DNA of 64,000 nucleotides from Acidipropionibacterium virtanenii (GCF_003325455.1 NZ_CP025198.1:1240001-1304000), one strand, 5' to 3'; counted from the first letter of the stretch, positions 36,572 through 46,178 are shown. Notes: a model not told the origin generated them from the letters alone. Translations and numbers: made by a program.

Positions 36572-37082
36572 CGTCGTTCACGCTGCCTTTCCCTGGACAT
36601 GGCATCCATTGCTTCGGACCGAGTCCCATCCTGCCCGATCGCCGTGCAGACCCGCCACCCGAAATCAAGTGATCCGTCGTGATGGCCCGGGCCCGCACAT
36701 TCCTGTGGTCACCGGGGTCGCTGTCGATGAGCGCGACGGGCGCCGGGCCGTGAAACGCGCCTGTACCGACACCGGCGCAGACCTCGTGCCGTGTTCCTCG
36801 AGGCGGCGTCGGCTCGTAACCGATGACAGAGCGAATCAGGGCCCTCAGACCTGATCCCGATATCCGGTCGACATTGTAGAGGGCGGCGTCGGCGGCCTTG
36901 GCGGGGGGTAGCGTCCGGGGCGTCCAGAAGTCAGCAAATCGCGGTAAAAGGCCTTGCCAGCGGCATACAGCCATAGCTCGTGATGTGCCCGATGTTTACT
37001 CGTGTTTTGCATCGCATTCAGGAATAGGTACCTTGGGAGGGATTTGTCGACCTCAGCCGCCGCCTTTGAACAGGAGCAAGCC
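36572..37082. other. Long intergenic region before the Pel-like genes
   Basis: No convincing gene. The left half can be translated on the minus strand without a recognisable product. The right 200 bases are less GC-rich than their surroundings and should hold the pelG promoter; I could not single out a clear -35/-10 pair. AGGAG sits just before the pelG start. Confidence 0.5.
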
Positions 37083-38504
37083 ATGGGTACGATCCTCCGT
37101 TCGGTGTCGTTGGACGCGGGAGAAGCGGTCCCCGTCAACCGGACCATTCCGACAAGTTGGGTGCTCGTCCTGTGGACGGTGGTGATCACGGTGGTCTGGT
37201 GCCTGCTGCATGTGCCGCTCCCGACCTTTCTTCCGACGATTCTGGGAGCCGGAACGCTGATCGGGGTCGTGGTGCTGGTGGTGAGATCCGTGGTCAAGGC
37301 GCCGGTCCGGCCGGCACCTGCCGTCTGGCAACTGGTCTCGCTGATGTCTCCCACCGCGCTCCTGATGGCGACCTTTCCCCTCATCATCGGCGACATCGTT
37401 GCGATCGGGCACGTGAGGGCCATTCTCGCGGTCTCCGTGGCCGTTCCCTGGATCTCCGCCGCAACCACGATGCCCGTATACGGTCAGCTCACGGATGTCG
37501 ACCGTGACGATGAGCCGGCATTCTTCCGCGCGTTCATGAGCATTCTTCCGGCGGTCCTCGTCTGGAGCATCATCCCGATCCTCGCCTTCGCGGCCGTCGT
37601 GGGAGCGTTCCTCGGCTGGCGCCCGGGGCTGATGGGGCTCTTCCTGATCGGCCTCACTGCCAACGTGCTGTTCTCCCACATGCTGATCGCGGTGCAGGAG
37701 ACCCACCGGTTCGGCACGGTGGTGCTCTCCTGGATCTGCTACGCGGGAGCGCTGTTCCTCGCGCCGCATCTCTGGTACCTCGTTCCGCTCGCCGGTTGCA
37801 TCCCGGCGGTCGTGATGCTTCGGAAGGCCTGGTCATCGGTCTTGAGGCCGCGCCGGGGCGATGCCCGGGCGGTGGCCCGCGACGTGGGTTACGGCCTGCT
37901 GTACGGCTCGGTGCTGTGGGTGGACAAGTTCCTGTTCATCGTCCTCTACCACGGGGATTTCAACATCGTGCTGCTCTACGTGACGCTGATTCCCGTGGTC
38001 GTCGCGCTGGCCGTCTATTTCGCCTCGCAGTACCAGGAGTTCCAGACCGTCGTCGACGGGCTGCGGCTGTCGCTGAAGAACCGACCCATCAGCAGCTTGG
38101 AACATGACACCGATGTCGCCGATCGGCGGTGCAGAGCGGTCACCTCACGCACGATCGCGGTGGCGGGCTCGACGGCCGTGGGGATGCTGCTGTGCTCGCC
38201 CGCGGTCGGCACGCACCCGACGCTGCTCCAGCTCGCGCTCTTCGCGGCACCGCTGTGGTTCCTCGGAGGCACACTGATGGCGTTCCAACTCACGCAGGTG
38301 ACAGGGCGCCGGGACGCCGCGATCCTGTGCGCCGCGCATCTGATGGTGAGCTGCGCGGCGATCGCACTTCTGCCCGCGGCCGAGGCCCTCGCCGTGATCG
38401 TGCTCGTGGAGGTGGCGCTCATCGGCCGCGGCGGACGCACCCTGAGATCGACGCTCTCGACCTTCGGATACGAACTCTTCTGGAAGAAGGCGATCGCATG
38501 GTGA
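37083..38504 (+). CDS. pelG: PelG-like polysaccharide exporter
   Basis: 473 residues from ATG 37083 (AGGAG upstream). About 12 hydrophobic helices and the pairing with a PelF glycosyltransferase identify PelG, a flippase-like (MOP) inner-membrane protein of Pel exopolysaccharide synthesis. Recognisable spots include FPLIIGDIVAIG, DEPAFFRAFMSIL, YGLLYGSVLWVDKFLF and QYQEFQTVVDG. Its stop overlaps the pelF start by 7 bp. In other bacteria PelG works with PelD, PelE and PelF; D and E are not visible within this window. Confidence 0.82.
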   Translation: MGTILRSVSLDAGEAVPVNRTIPTSWVLVLWTVVITVVWCLLHVPLPTFLPTILGAGTLIGVVVLVVRSVVKAPVRPAPAVWQLVSLMSPTALLMATFPLIIGDIVAIGHVRAILAVSVAVPWISAATTMPVYGQLTDVDRDDEPAFFRAFMSILPAVLVWSIIPILAFAAVVGAFLGWRPGLMGLFLIGLTANVLFSHMLIAVQETHRFGTVVLSWICYAGALFLAPHLWYLVPLAGCIPAVVMLRKAWSSVLRPRRGDARAVARDVGYGLLYGSVLWVDKFLFIVLYHGDFNIVLLYVTLIPVVVALAVYFASQYQEFQTVVDGLRLSLKNRPISSLEHDTDVADRRCRAVTSRTIAVAGSTAVGMLLCSPAVGTHPTLLQLALFAAPLWFLGGTLMAFQLTQVTGRRDAAILCAAHLMVSCAAIALLPAAEALAVIVLVEVALIGRGGRTLRSTLSTFGYELFWKKAIAW

Positions 38505-40222
38505 AGGGCCCCTACTACCGCAGACCGGACGATTCGACGGAACTGCCCGAGGTGGACGTCGCGATCGTGATGGAATCCACCTACCCGTTCCTCAAGGGCG
38601 GGGTCTCCGGCGTGGTGCATGACATCGTGACCCGCAACCCGGATCTGGTCTTCGGCATCATCCACATCGCCTGGGACTCCAACGACCCGTCCGAAGACCT
38701 GTACGGCGTCCCCGAGAACGTGGCGTGGGTCGACGTCGTCTACCTGTCCCTCGGCGAGGATGCGCGGCCCTTCCAGCAGGCGAGCCTCCCCGAGCCCGGC
38801 GTCGACTACGCCGCCATGACGCGACGCCTTCGCGTCGCCTTCTACACGTTGAGTGCCAACAACCCCGCCCCGTTCTGGTCGCTCTACGATGACACCATCA
38901 ATCCGGCGACCCGCCATGCGCGGCTGTGGCCGGTGCTCACCACGTCGGAGTTCATGGAGGCCTGCGTCGCCGCCGTTCCCCAGAGCTCGTCACTGACCCT
39001 GGCTGAACTCTTCTGGAATCTGCGCGACTTCTTCAGCTTGGCCTTCGCGCTGACTGATCGGGTTCATCCCAGGGCGAAGGTGTACCACGCCCACACGACC
39101 GGTTACGCCAGCCTGATCGCGGCGTGCGCCGCGCGCCAGAACGACAGTGCGTTCCTCCTCACCGAGCACAACCTCTACCTGCGCGACACGATCAACACGC
39201 TGCTCGGGCGCGACATGAACCTGCCGGTCACCCGGTACAGCTACCGCGATCTGCCCGACAACCCCGTGGACCGGATGTGGGTCCGCTGGTGGTGCGATCT
39301 GGGTGCCGCGCTCTACCCCTCGGCCGATCACATCACCTACCTCTACCCCGCCGCGGTGAAGGAGGCGATCGAGCTCGGCGCGGACGAGTCTCGCACCGAG
39401 GTGCTGCCCAACGGCCTGAACTGGGACGACTTCGCCTACGGCCGGGCGCGGCGAAAGCGGCCGATCAAGAGCATCGCCGCGGGTGAGCACAGCCCATGGC
39501 GGTTCGCATGCATCGCGCGCGTCGTGCCGATCAAGGGCATCATCCAGATGATCGACATCGCGGCCGAGGCCGTCTCGCGCGGGTACCGGGATTTCGAGAT
39601 CGACGTCCTGGGCCCCACCGAGCACGTCCCGGAGTACTACCAGGAGTGCCTCAGGCATGTGGAGGAGACCGGAATGCAGGGCGTCGTGACCTTCCGGGGC
39701 ACGGTCGTCGTGCGCGAGTGCCTGCATGACTACGACGCCCTCGTCCTCTCGTCGTTCAACGAGGGCCAGCCCCTCGTCGTCCTCGAGGCGATGGCCTGCG
39801 GCCTGCCCGTGATCGGCACCCGGGTGGGCGGCATGGATCACACCGTGACCCTTCCGGTGACAGCTGCGGACGGAACGATCATCGGCCCGTGCGGCGATCT
39901 GGTCGAGCCCGGAGACGTCACAGGGTTCGCCGACCGGCTCTGCCATCTGATGGATGATCCCGCGCTGTATCTGGAGTGGCACGGGAATGCACTGGAGCGT
40001 CTGCGGGCGGAATTCATGATCGACATGATCATGAGCCGGTACAACACCATCTACCGCGAGCTCGGAGCGGGAGATGTGCAGTGGGTACCGATCAGCTCGC
40101 AGCCCGCCGATCTCGGCGAGGGACCGGACGACGTCTCCTCCGAGGTCCGGTTGCCGTACCAGCCCGGCACGCTCCGGAAGACCGTCGCTGACGGATACCT
40201 CGGCCCGAGCCAGGCGGGATAA
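38498..40222 (+). CDS. pelF: PelF-like GT4 glycosyltransferase
   Basis: 574 residues. The N-terminal PelF domain reads VAIVMESTYPFLKGGVSGVVHDI, with an expected acceptor pocket. VYHAHTTGYASL and FLLTEHNLYLRD follow, and the C-terminal GT-B nucleotide-sugar half has IARVVPIKGIIQMI and the motif EGQPLVVLEAMACGLPVIGT. PelF makes the polymer in the cytoplasm from UDP-sugars (UDP-GlcNAc/GalNAc in Pseudomonas). It is coupled to pelG (overlapping start) and lies 5 bp before a hydrolase-like gene. Very likely functional: full length with intact motifs. Confidence 0.9.
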   Translation: MVKGPYYRRPDDSTELPEVDVAIVMESTYPFLKGGVSGVVHDIVTRNPDLVFGIIHIAWDSNDPSEDLYGVPENVAWVDVVYLSLGEDARPFQQASLPEPGVDYAAMTRRLRVAFYTLSANNPAPFWSLYDDTINPATRHARLWPVLTTSEFMEACVAAVPQSSSLTLAELFWNLRDFFSLAFALTDRVHPRAKVYHAHTTGYASLIAACAARQNDSAFLLTEHNLYLRDTINTLLGRDMNLPVTRYSYRDLPDNPVDRMWVRWWCDLGAALYPSADHITYLYPAAVKEAIELGADESRTEVLPNGLNWDDFAYGRARRKRPIKSIAAGEHSPWRFACIARVVPIKGIIQMIDIAAEAVSRGYRDFEIDVLGPTEHVPEYYQECLRHVEETGMQGVVTFRGTVVVRECLHDYDALVLSSFNEGQPLVVLEAMACGLPVIGTRVGGMDHTVTLPVTAADGTIIGPCGDLVEPGDVTGFADRLCHLMDDPALYLEWHGNALERLRAEFMIDMIMSRYNTIYRELGAGDVQWVPISSQPADLGEGPDDVSSEVRLPYQPGTLRKTVADGYLGPSQAG

Positions 40223-40227
40223 CAGCG

Positions 40228-41229
40228 ATGGCTCCGTCGCTGGCATGGATCAGGTACGCCGGACCGCTCGAGCGGAACGAGGTGGAGCGCGCCGCCGGGC
40301 GATTCCGCGCGGTGATCCTCCAACCGTGGGAGGAGGACGCCGCCCGCCGTCTCAAGGACGCCGATCCGGGCGTGACGGTGCTGGCCTACCAGTGCCTGTC
40401 GTCCGTGCGAATCTATGAACCCGGACCGCGCTACACCTCCGGGGTCTCGCCGCAGGTGGCCGACAGGGCCGGCACCTGCGCGATGCGCAATGGCGAACTC
40501 ATCGAGTGGGAGGGGTACCCGGGTCACTACCAGCAGAAGGTCTGGGATCCCGTCTACCGCAGCCTCTGGGTGAGCAACGTCGTCTCGTGGATGAGCGGAT
40601 CGGCGTTCGACGGCGTGATGGCCGACAATGACGTGTTCGACGACTACTACGGGCACGGCATCGATCCGATGGTGCTGCGCGAGGGGCTCGACCAGCTGGT
40701 CGATGACGCCGGCGCCGCGCTGGCGGGAATCGGAAAGCTTCTGGTCCCCAACATCGCCGAGGCCCGTCGAGAGCCCGGACGCTGGGGGCGCCACTCGCGG
40801 TTCGGAGGCGGCCTCGAGGAATGCTTCCTGGGGTGGGGGACAGGACCGGACGAGTGGCTCGACCTGGCCGACTGCCTGGCGCAGCTGCCGGAGCTGACGG
40901 CGCCCGGCCTGACGATCACCCGGGTGCCCGGCAGCGGGACGCCGGGCGATCCCGGCCTGACCCTCGCGTTGGCGGCCGCCTGGGTGTTCGCCCCCGAGGC
41001 CGATGTCGCCGTGACTGCGACATCGCACGACGGATACTCGGCGATGCCGTTGATCGAGACACCGGACCTGGGTGCGCCGGAGCTGCCCTGGCTCCAGCCC
41101 GCGCCCGGGTGCTTCTCACGGCGTCTGACGAAGGGCACGGCCATGGTGAATCTGAGCGCGACCGAGGCGACGTTCGACGGCGTGACGCTGGGGCCGAGGA
41201 CCGGGTATCTGCACATGGCAGTCTCGTAG
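40228..41229 (+). CDS. Putative glycoside hydrolase-like protein (GHL15-type)
   Basis: 333 residues beginning at ATG 40228. Features of a TIM-barrel glycosidase are visible: LAYQCLSSVRIY, a long aromatic loop EGYPGHYQQKVWDPVYR, then SAFDGVMADNDVFDDYYGHG with clustered acidic residues, and later FLGWGTGPDEW. I see no signal peptide. This resembles the hypothetical glycosyl hydrolase GHL15 group. Together with PelG and PelF it may play the part of the PelA hydrolase domain, trimming the polymer. Assignment is by fold-like pattern and context. Confidence 0.6.
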   Translation: MAPSLAWIRYAGPLERNEVERAAGRFRAVILQPWEEDAARRLKDADPGVTVLAYQCLSSVRIYEPGPRYTSGVSPQVADRAGTCAMRNGELIEWEGYPGHYQQKVWDPVYRSLWVSNVVSWMSGSAFDGVMADNDVFDDYYGHGIDPMVLREGLDQLVDDAGAALAGIGKLLVPNIAEARREPGRWGRHSRFGGGLEECFLGWGTGPDEWLDLADCLAQLPELTAPGLTITRVPGSGTPGDPGLTLALAAAWVFAPEADVAVTATSHDGYSAMPLIETPDLGAPELPWLQPAPGCFSRRLTKGTAMVNLSATEATFDGVTLGPRTGYLHMAVS

Positions 41230-41311
41230 CCGGACGGAATAACCTCTCATGGGCTTCAAGGACAGAACTGAGAACCATGGCGGCGTCCGGATGCCAGGGC
41301 TCATGGTGATG

Positions 41312-42328
41312 TCACGCCCAGTCGTGGAGGACGACCTTGCCCATCGTCCGCCCGGACTCCACCAACCGGTGTGCCTCGCGCAACGTCTCCGGGCTGATCG
41401 GTGTGAGCGCCGTCGTGGTCGTCGCCCGCAGACGCCCAGCGTCGACCAGGTCGGCAACCTGATTCAGGAGCCGGTGCTGTTCGACCATGTCCGGGGTGCG
41501 CTGGAGAGGGCGGGTGAACATGAGTTCCCAGTGCCATGCGATGCTGCGGCCCTTCAGGGGTCCGATGTCACGGGAGCCGTCGTCGATGGCGACGATATGC
41601 CCGAAGGGGCGGACGATCTGGGCGTAGAGCGGGATCTGCCCCTCCGAGTGAGCGGTGAACAGCCAGTCCACCCCGCCCGGCGCGACCTCCAGCACCTGGG
41701 CGGCCAGGTCCTGGTGATGATCTACGACACGTTCAGCGCCCAATCCCTCGACCCAGGCGGTGCGTTCCGCATTCGAGGCCGTCGCGATCACCGTGACGTC
41801 CGGGAGCAGAGCCTCGGCGAGCTGGAGTATCGCAGAGCCCACACCGCCGGTCGCACCGACCACCAGCAGCGTGCCGCGGGAGTCCTCGGTGAGGCGGAGG
41901 CGGTCGAAGAGCGTCTCCCATGCTGTGATCGACGTCAGCGGCAGCGACGCCGCATCCGCGAACGAGAGGCTTCGGGGTTTGCGCCCGACAATGCGTTCGT
42001 CGACGACGTGGAGTTGCTGGTTCGTGCCCGGCCGGTCGATAGTGCCCGCGTAGAACACCTCATCCCCGGGGGCGAACAGCGTGACTCCTGCGCCGGTCTC
42101 ACGCACGACGCCCGCCGCGTCATAGCCGAGGACGGCGAAGCCGTCTGCCGGGGCGCTCACGCGTTGCTTGACGTCCACGGGATTGACCGAGACGGCGCGT
42201 ACCTCCACCAGCAGGTCGTGCGGACCCGGCTCGGGGGCGTCGATCTTGTGGGTGACCAGGGCGTCGGGGTCGGTGGCGGGAAGATTCGTGGTGTAGCCGA
42301 TGGCCTGTGTTCGTGTCATGCCACTCAT
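41312..42328 (-). CDS. Zinc-type alcohol dehydrogenase-like/quinone oxidoreductase
   Basis: 338 residues of the MDR superfamily. The GroES-like domain HDLLVEVRAVSVNPVDVKQRV is followed by AVLGYDAAGVV and a Rossmann motif LLVVGATGGVGSAILQLAEAL. It lacks the zinc ligand set of true alcohol dehydrogenases and matches NADPH:quinone oxidoreductases of the YhdH/ZADH type. It is divergent from an HxlR regulator with a palindrome between them, a frequent pairing in quinone or electrophile stress response. Confidence 0.88.
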   Translation of the reverse strand: MSGMTRTQAIGYTTNLPATDPDALVTHKIDAPEPGPHDLLVEVRAVSVNPVDVKQRVSAPADGFAVLGYDAAGVVRETGAGVTLFAPGDEVFYAGTIDRPGTNQQLHVVDERIVGRKPRSLSFADAASLPLTSITAWETLFDRLRLTEDSRGTLLVVGATGGVGSAILQLAEALLPDVTVIATASNAERTAWVEGLGAERVVDHHQDLAAQVLEVAPGGVDWLFTAHSEGQIPLYAQIVRPFGHIVAIDDGSRDIGPLKGRSIAWHWELMFTRPLQRTPDMVEQHRLLNQVADLVDAGRLRATTTTALTPISPETLREAHRLVESGRTMGKVVLHDWA

Positions 42329-42347
42329 GATTCCCCAGCGGTACTGG

Positions 42348-42366
42348 TTACCGTCAATGACAGTAA
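42348..42366. promoter_or_regulatory. Candidate HxlR operator
   Basis: Near-perfect inverted repeat TTACCGTCA-A-TGACAGTAA (8 of 9 pairs) in the 62-bp gap between the divergent oxidoreductase and hxlR-like genes. It is well placed to control both promoters. Confidence 0.7.
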
Positions 42367-42390
42367 GTATCTTTCGGATATCATGGTGGG

Positions 42391-42741
42391 GTGAACCTGC
42401 CGACTGACCAGTGCGACCGCAACGATGTGTACGCCGCGATGTGCCCGTGCCGCGACATGCTCGACCTGCTCGCCAACAAGTGGAGCGCCCTGGCCATCGG
42501 GGCGCTGGAAGACGGGCCCCTGCGCAACGGGGAACTGAGGCGACACCTGGAGGGGATCACCCCGAAAGTCCTCTCTCAGACCCTCAAGCGGCTTGAGGAC
42601 CACGACCTGCTCACCCGCACCGTCTACCCGGAAGTCCCGGCCCGCGTCGAATACGAACTCACCGATCTGGGACGCTCCGCCGCCATCCCGCTCGCTCAGC
42701 TGCGCGACTGGGTCGAAGACAACGTCACCGCCCCAGCCTGA
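42391..42741 (+). CDS. HxlR-family transcriptional regulator
   Basis: 116 residues from GTG 42391. The early cysteine pair MCPCRDMLDLLANKWSALAIGAL and the winged helix LRRHLEGITPKVLSQTLKRLEDHDLLTRTVYPEVPARVEYELT are the HxlR signature. Members sense quinones, formaldehyde or disulfide stress through the Cys residues. The divergent oxidoreductase is its probable target through the shared palindrome. Confidence 0.92.
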   Translation: MNLPTDQCDRNDVYAAMCPCRDMLDLLANKWSALAIGALEDGPLRNGELRRHLEGITPKVLSQTLKRLEDHDLLTRTVYPEVPARVEYELTDLGRSAAIPLAQLRDWVEDNVTAPA

Positions 42742-42881
42742 ACCGCGCTTCGGAGGAATCTCTTCTTGAACGTCGGAGCCGCATCCTCCTTTACCGGCCA
42801 CCCTCCTGGTCCTTCGAGATCATCAACAACCACACCTTCATGGCCGCGACCGGAGAGCTCGACGCTCCGTGCTGGCGGTGT

Positions 42882-43319
42882 TCAGTCCCGGAGTCCGTCG
42901 ATGCATGCGGCGAGTGCGGTGTGCAGGTCGCGGCGCTGGTCATCGGTGAGTCTGCTGACGAGCCGGGCTTCGATCTGGTGGGTTCGTTCGACCGCCTGGC
43001 CGAGCAGGCCTTGACCCTCCGGGGTGAGCATGGTCGGGAGGGCTCTGCCGCTGGGTGCTCGGGTCGCGCGTTCGATCAGGCCGCGTTCCTGGAGTCCGCG
43101 TAGGAGGGTGTTCATGGTCTGCCGGGTGACGAACGCACCGCGGGCCAGCTCCGCGTTCGAGGCTCCCGGGGTGCGGCTGAGCAGTTCGAGGCAGACGTAC
43201 TGCGGGGTCGTCAGCCCGAGTGGTCGCAGGGTCTCGTCCATGCGGGAGCGCAGCGCCGACTGCACCTCCTTGAGCTGGTAGCCCACCAGTGCGCCGAGGT
43301 CGTCGTTCACTTGCGTCAT
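42882..43319 (-). CDS. MarR-family transcriptional regulator
   Basis: 145 residues. LRPLGLTTPQYVCLELLSRTPGASNAELARGAFVTRQTMNTLLRGLQERGLIER followed by the wing RAPSGRALPTMLTPEG is a MarR winged helix. It is divergent from a VOC-family gene, and two similar 14-bp sites lie in the space between. It likely represses both promoters and responds to a small ligand. Confidence 0.9.
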   Translation of the reverse strand: MTQVNDDLGALVGYQLKEVQSALRSRMDETLRPLGLTTPQYVCLELLSRTPGASNAELARGAFVTRQTMNTLLRGLQERGLIERATRAPSGRALPTMLTPEGQGLLGQAVERTHQIEARLVSRLTDDQRRDLHTALAACIDGLRD

Positions 43320-43361
43320 GTAAGTATTCTGACATAGAGTGAAGGAAGTCAGTATCCTGAC
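43320..43361. promoter_or_regulatory. Pair of MarR-type operator sites
   Basis: GTAAGTATTCTGAC (43320-43333) and GTCAGTATCCTGAC (43348-43361), 28 bp apart. The second is a palindrome with arms GTCAG/CTGAC; the first has one mismatch. They overlap the start of the MarR gene and the leader of the VOC gene. Confidence 0.65.
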
Positions 43362-43390
43362 ATCAGTTCTTGAGTGGAAGGAATCCCATC

Positions 43391-43759
43391 GTGTCCGTCA
43401 CCGGCCCCGACTTCATCGCCCTGCAAGTACGTGACGTGCAGCGCTCCGCCGAGTTCTACGAGAGCCGCCTCGGCCTGCGCCGCGCCCCCGCAGCCCCTCC
43501 CGGAGCAGTCGTGTTCACCACGAGTCCGATCCCGTTCGCGGTGCGCGAGCCACTGCCGGGCGTCGACCTCGACCAGACCCCGCGCCCCGGCCTGGGTGTC
43601 GCGCTGTGGCTGTTCGGCGACGATGTGCAGGCACTCCACGACTCGCTGGTCTCTGCGGGCACGACGATCCTCAGCGCCCCCGCCCCCGGCCCGTTCGGCT
43701 TGACGTTCACCTTCGCCGACCCCGACGGATACGCCGTCACCGTGCACGACCAGGCATGA
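43391..43759 (+). CDS. VOC-family protein (glyoxalase/dioxygenase superfamily)
   Basis: 122 residues from GTG 43391, with GGAAGGA upstream. One full VOC module: DFIALQVRDVQRSAEFYESRLGLRR at the start and FGLTFTFADPDGYAVTVHD at the end. Such proteins are metal enzymes (glyoxalase I, extradiol dioxygenase, fosfomycin resistance) or bind drugs directly. Substrate cannot be told from sequence. Control by the adjacent MarR protein is likely. Confidence 0.88.
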   Translation: MSVTGPDFIALQVRDVQRSAEFYESRLGLRRAPAAPPGAVVFTTSPIPFAVREPLPGVDLDQTPRPGLGVALWLFGDDVQALHDSLVSAGTTILSAPAPGPFGLTFTFADPDGYAVTVHDQA

Positions 43760-43925
43760 GCACTCGCTGACTTGCGCTGCCGAGCCCGCCGGGGCTCTTC
43801 CTGGCGGTCGGCGGCCGCTTCATCATGAACTTCCCGGAGCGCTGACTCACCGCAGTGACGTCAATTCTTGAGTCCCGGCCAGCAAGGAGGAGGGACCGTT
43901 TTACGGGCGGTGGCGGAGGTTCTGG

Positions 43926-44556
43926 TCACCGCTCGAGTCGTTGTGGACGGTCGGGGCCCTCGTCGGCTCGCGGTGAGGGGTGGCGAGCATGAGGCGTGCA
44001 TTCGGTGGTCATGACGGTGTTGAGCAGGCTCAGCCGGTTCTCGTGGCCGGGCTGGGGGACGAAGACGATCATCATCGGGCCGGGCGTGCTGCGCAGGCCC
44101 AGTTCTCCGACGATCTTCACGGCTCTCGGGTCGGTGGGATCGTGCCCGATCGTATCGCGGAACAGACCGATGTAGTCCAGAGCCATGGTCTCCCAGCCCT
44201 TGCAGCGCAGCCTGGAATCGTCGTCATGGAAGAGGACGTGAAGCATGTTGCGGCGGTCCGGGGGCAGGTCGAGCGGGTCGCCGAGCAGGTCTGCGGCGGT
44301 GTCGTTCCAGGCAAGCAGATCGAGGTGGCGACCGAGCACAAATGCGGGCAGTCCTATCGCTCGGAGCATCCGCTTCGCGTTGTCCGGGAACGCGATCCTG
44401 ATTACGGCGTATCGGGGCTTCCGCCTGACGAATGGCGCTGGCCAGGGGCATCAGGCGGCGGTGCTCGGCAGCGTCAAGACCAAGTGCATCCGAGTTCGAG
44501 TCGAGCAGGGTGTCCGAGGGCTTGGCGCCCCTGCCCTGCTCCAGATCAAGGTGCCA
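43926..44556 (-). pseudogene. Decayed XRE/MmyB-type transcription regulator
   Basis: Two separated frames carry pieces of one protein. Minus-strand 44556-44432 gives WHLDLEQGRGAKPSDTLLD and ALGLDAAEHRRLMPLASA, the second half of an XRE helix-turn-helix. 44369-43926 gives LPAFVLGRHLDLLAWNDTAADLLGD, RRNMLHVLFHDD and DPRAVKIVGELGLRS, the MmyB ligand-binding domain. A jump then leads to VFVPQPGHENRLSLL, its final strand. The start, a frame junction and an internal piece are lost. It marks the left edge of the decayed region. Confidence 0.7.
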
Positions 44557-44648
44557 GGGTCCTCCCGTGCATTACCTACCGCAGAACCGGTCTCCAGACA
44601 CCGCTCCGATGGACCAGTGAGGGGCAGTTGTGAGGACTGTGGAGACAA

Positions 44649-44909
44649 TACAAACTTTTTCTCACCGCGTCCGAGGTCGACCAGCTGGTCGCCGACTACG
44701 AGGCTGGATCTGGCGTCCAGGAGCTGGCTTCGAGGTACGGTATCCACCGCGCCACCGTCTTCGCCCACCTCCAGCGACGTAAGGTTCCGAGGCGGCGTCC
44801 GGGACTCAATGAGCAGGAGCAAGCCGAGGCCGTGTGCCTGTCACGGGAGGGCATGTCGGTGCGGGCGATCGGACGCCGGATGGGTGTGGACCGCAAGGCC
44901 CGCGCGTAG
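44649..44909 (+). pseudogene. Fragment of a resolvase-type helix-turn-helix gene (copy 1)
   Basis: 86 codons without a start. The translation LFLTASEVDQLVADYEAGS, VQELASRYGIHRATVFAHLQRR and LSREGMSVRAIGRRMGVDRKA forms two helix-turn-helix units like the C-terminus of serine recombinases. The normal tail after RKA is replaced by a stop. Its nucleotide words TCACGGGAGGGCATG and TGTGGACCGCAAGGCC recur at 46744 and 46786. Confidence 0.6.
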
Positions 44910-45042
44910 CGCTTGTCCACGCTAGAGCGATCGGACCCGCCCGCAGCATCTGACCTATAGAGGAAGAAGTCCCCCGAGCCAACCTCGGAATACTGTCAGA
45001 TCTGACCGTGTTTTGTCACGATGAACCGAAGAGCGGAGGTGA

Positions 45043-45845
45043 ATGACAGTGGCACGCATGATCACGCGACCGGTTGCCGACATCATCGAGCAGTTGGAGC
45101 TGGACGGCGACACGATCGTGACGGTGGACCGGCTCGCCTCGGTGATGGACGAGGTCGGCACAACGGGCTCTCCCCGGATGCTCGCGTACGAGCTTCAGCG
45201 CGACGGCTGGCTGGGCACACTCCGTTCACGGGGTGCGTGGGAGTTCATCCCCGGTTCTCGCGCTGGCTCCTATTCCTCAGGTGACCGTTTCCTGGAGTTC
45301 CGGGCCCAACACGCGCTCCGAACGGGGTGGTCTGGCGTTCTCGCGATGGAATCGTCGGCCAGTCTGCTCGGGCTGGCACAGCGCATCCTCGACCGTGAGG
45401 TCATTGCTCTGCCCGATGATGTGGCGTTCCCGAAGGCGATGAGTGGACAGTGGCGTTGCGTCCGCATTGAGATTCCCGACGAAGGCGTCACAGTGATCAA
45501 CGGCTTGCCGACGTGGGGTCGAGAGGGTCTACTCGTCGGCATCCGTCCGTCCGGATACAAGGGCATCGCAGGATTGGGACAGTGGCTGTCGGAGGCGCCC
45601 TTCGATGTCGATACCGACAAGGTCCTTCGTCTGCTGGCAGCTGCGAGCGCCGCTGCCAGACAACGCACGGCCTATCTGCTCCAGGCCTCTGGCAATCGTG
45701 AGGCCGCTCAAGAGATCGTCGACGCAGATTCACCTGCCGAACAGCCTGGATCGGGCCGCGTGGTCCGGGCGGACGATACGACCCCGTCACAAGGGTCAGC
45801 GACGACCGGCTCCACCCATATCTCAGCGTTGGAGGTGGATCGTGA
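45043..45845 (+). pseudogene. AbiEi-type antitoxin (type IV toxin-antitoxin), frameshifted near its end
   Basis: The first 225 codons are a typical AbiEi: winged-helix N-terminus (DRLASVMDEVGTTGSPRMLAYELQRDGWLGTLRSRGAWEFIPG) followed by the C-terminal domain (SASLLGLAQRIL, GREGLLVGIRPSGYKGIAGLGQWL). Near nt 45715-45740 the reading frame must change to reach WIGPRGPGGRYDPVTRVSD and HPYLSVGGGS, which stops at 45845. Without the shift the frame continues into an Arg-rich tail to 46002. AbiEi represses its operon and blocks the toxin; a truncated form might still bind DNA. Confidence 0.7.
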
Positions 45846-46168
45846 GCCGCGTCACCGAAGGACACCTGGTTCGCCACTACCGAGGCGCGAAATGCGGACG
45901 CGATGCCGCCCTTCTCGACATCGTCGCCGTTTGCCGGGGTGCCCCACCCATCGAACCCGACGATATCCTCACAGCAAGGACCTCGAGCGACTTCCGGACT
46001 GAAGACATCGGCTACCTCACCAAGCCCGTCCGAATTGATGAGTGGATCGCGACCGTCCGCACACGGTACGCATTCCTTGCCGACCTCGACACCGACGAAC
46101 GCCGCTGGGTGCAATGCAACGGAGGCGACCGCTACGAGGTCGAGACCACCCTGACCACGGTCGAATGA
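45842..46168 (+). pseudogene. AbiEii-type nucleotidyltransferase toxin with catalytic core deleted
   Basis: GTG 45842 overlaps the natural antitoxin stop by 4 bp, as in intact AbiE operons. The product of 108 residues begins TEGHLVRHYRGAKCGRDAALLDI, the start of the toxin. It then jumps to VRTRYAFLADLDTDERRWVQCNGGDRYEVE, its end. The central nucleotidyltransferase region (KGGTxxRK, DxD) that would modify tRNA or other targets is absent. The frame is open but the protein should be inert. Confidence 0.65.
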
Positions 46169-46178
46169 AAGAGCATCG

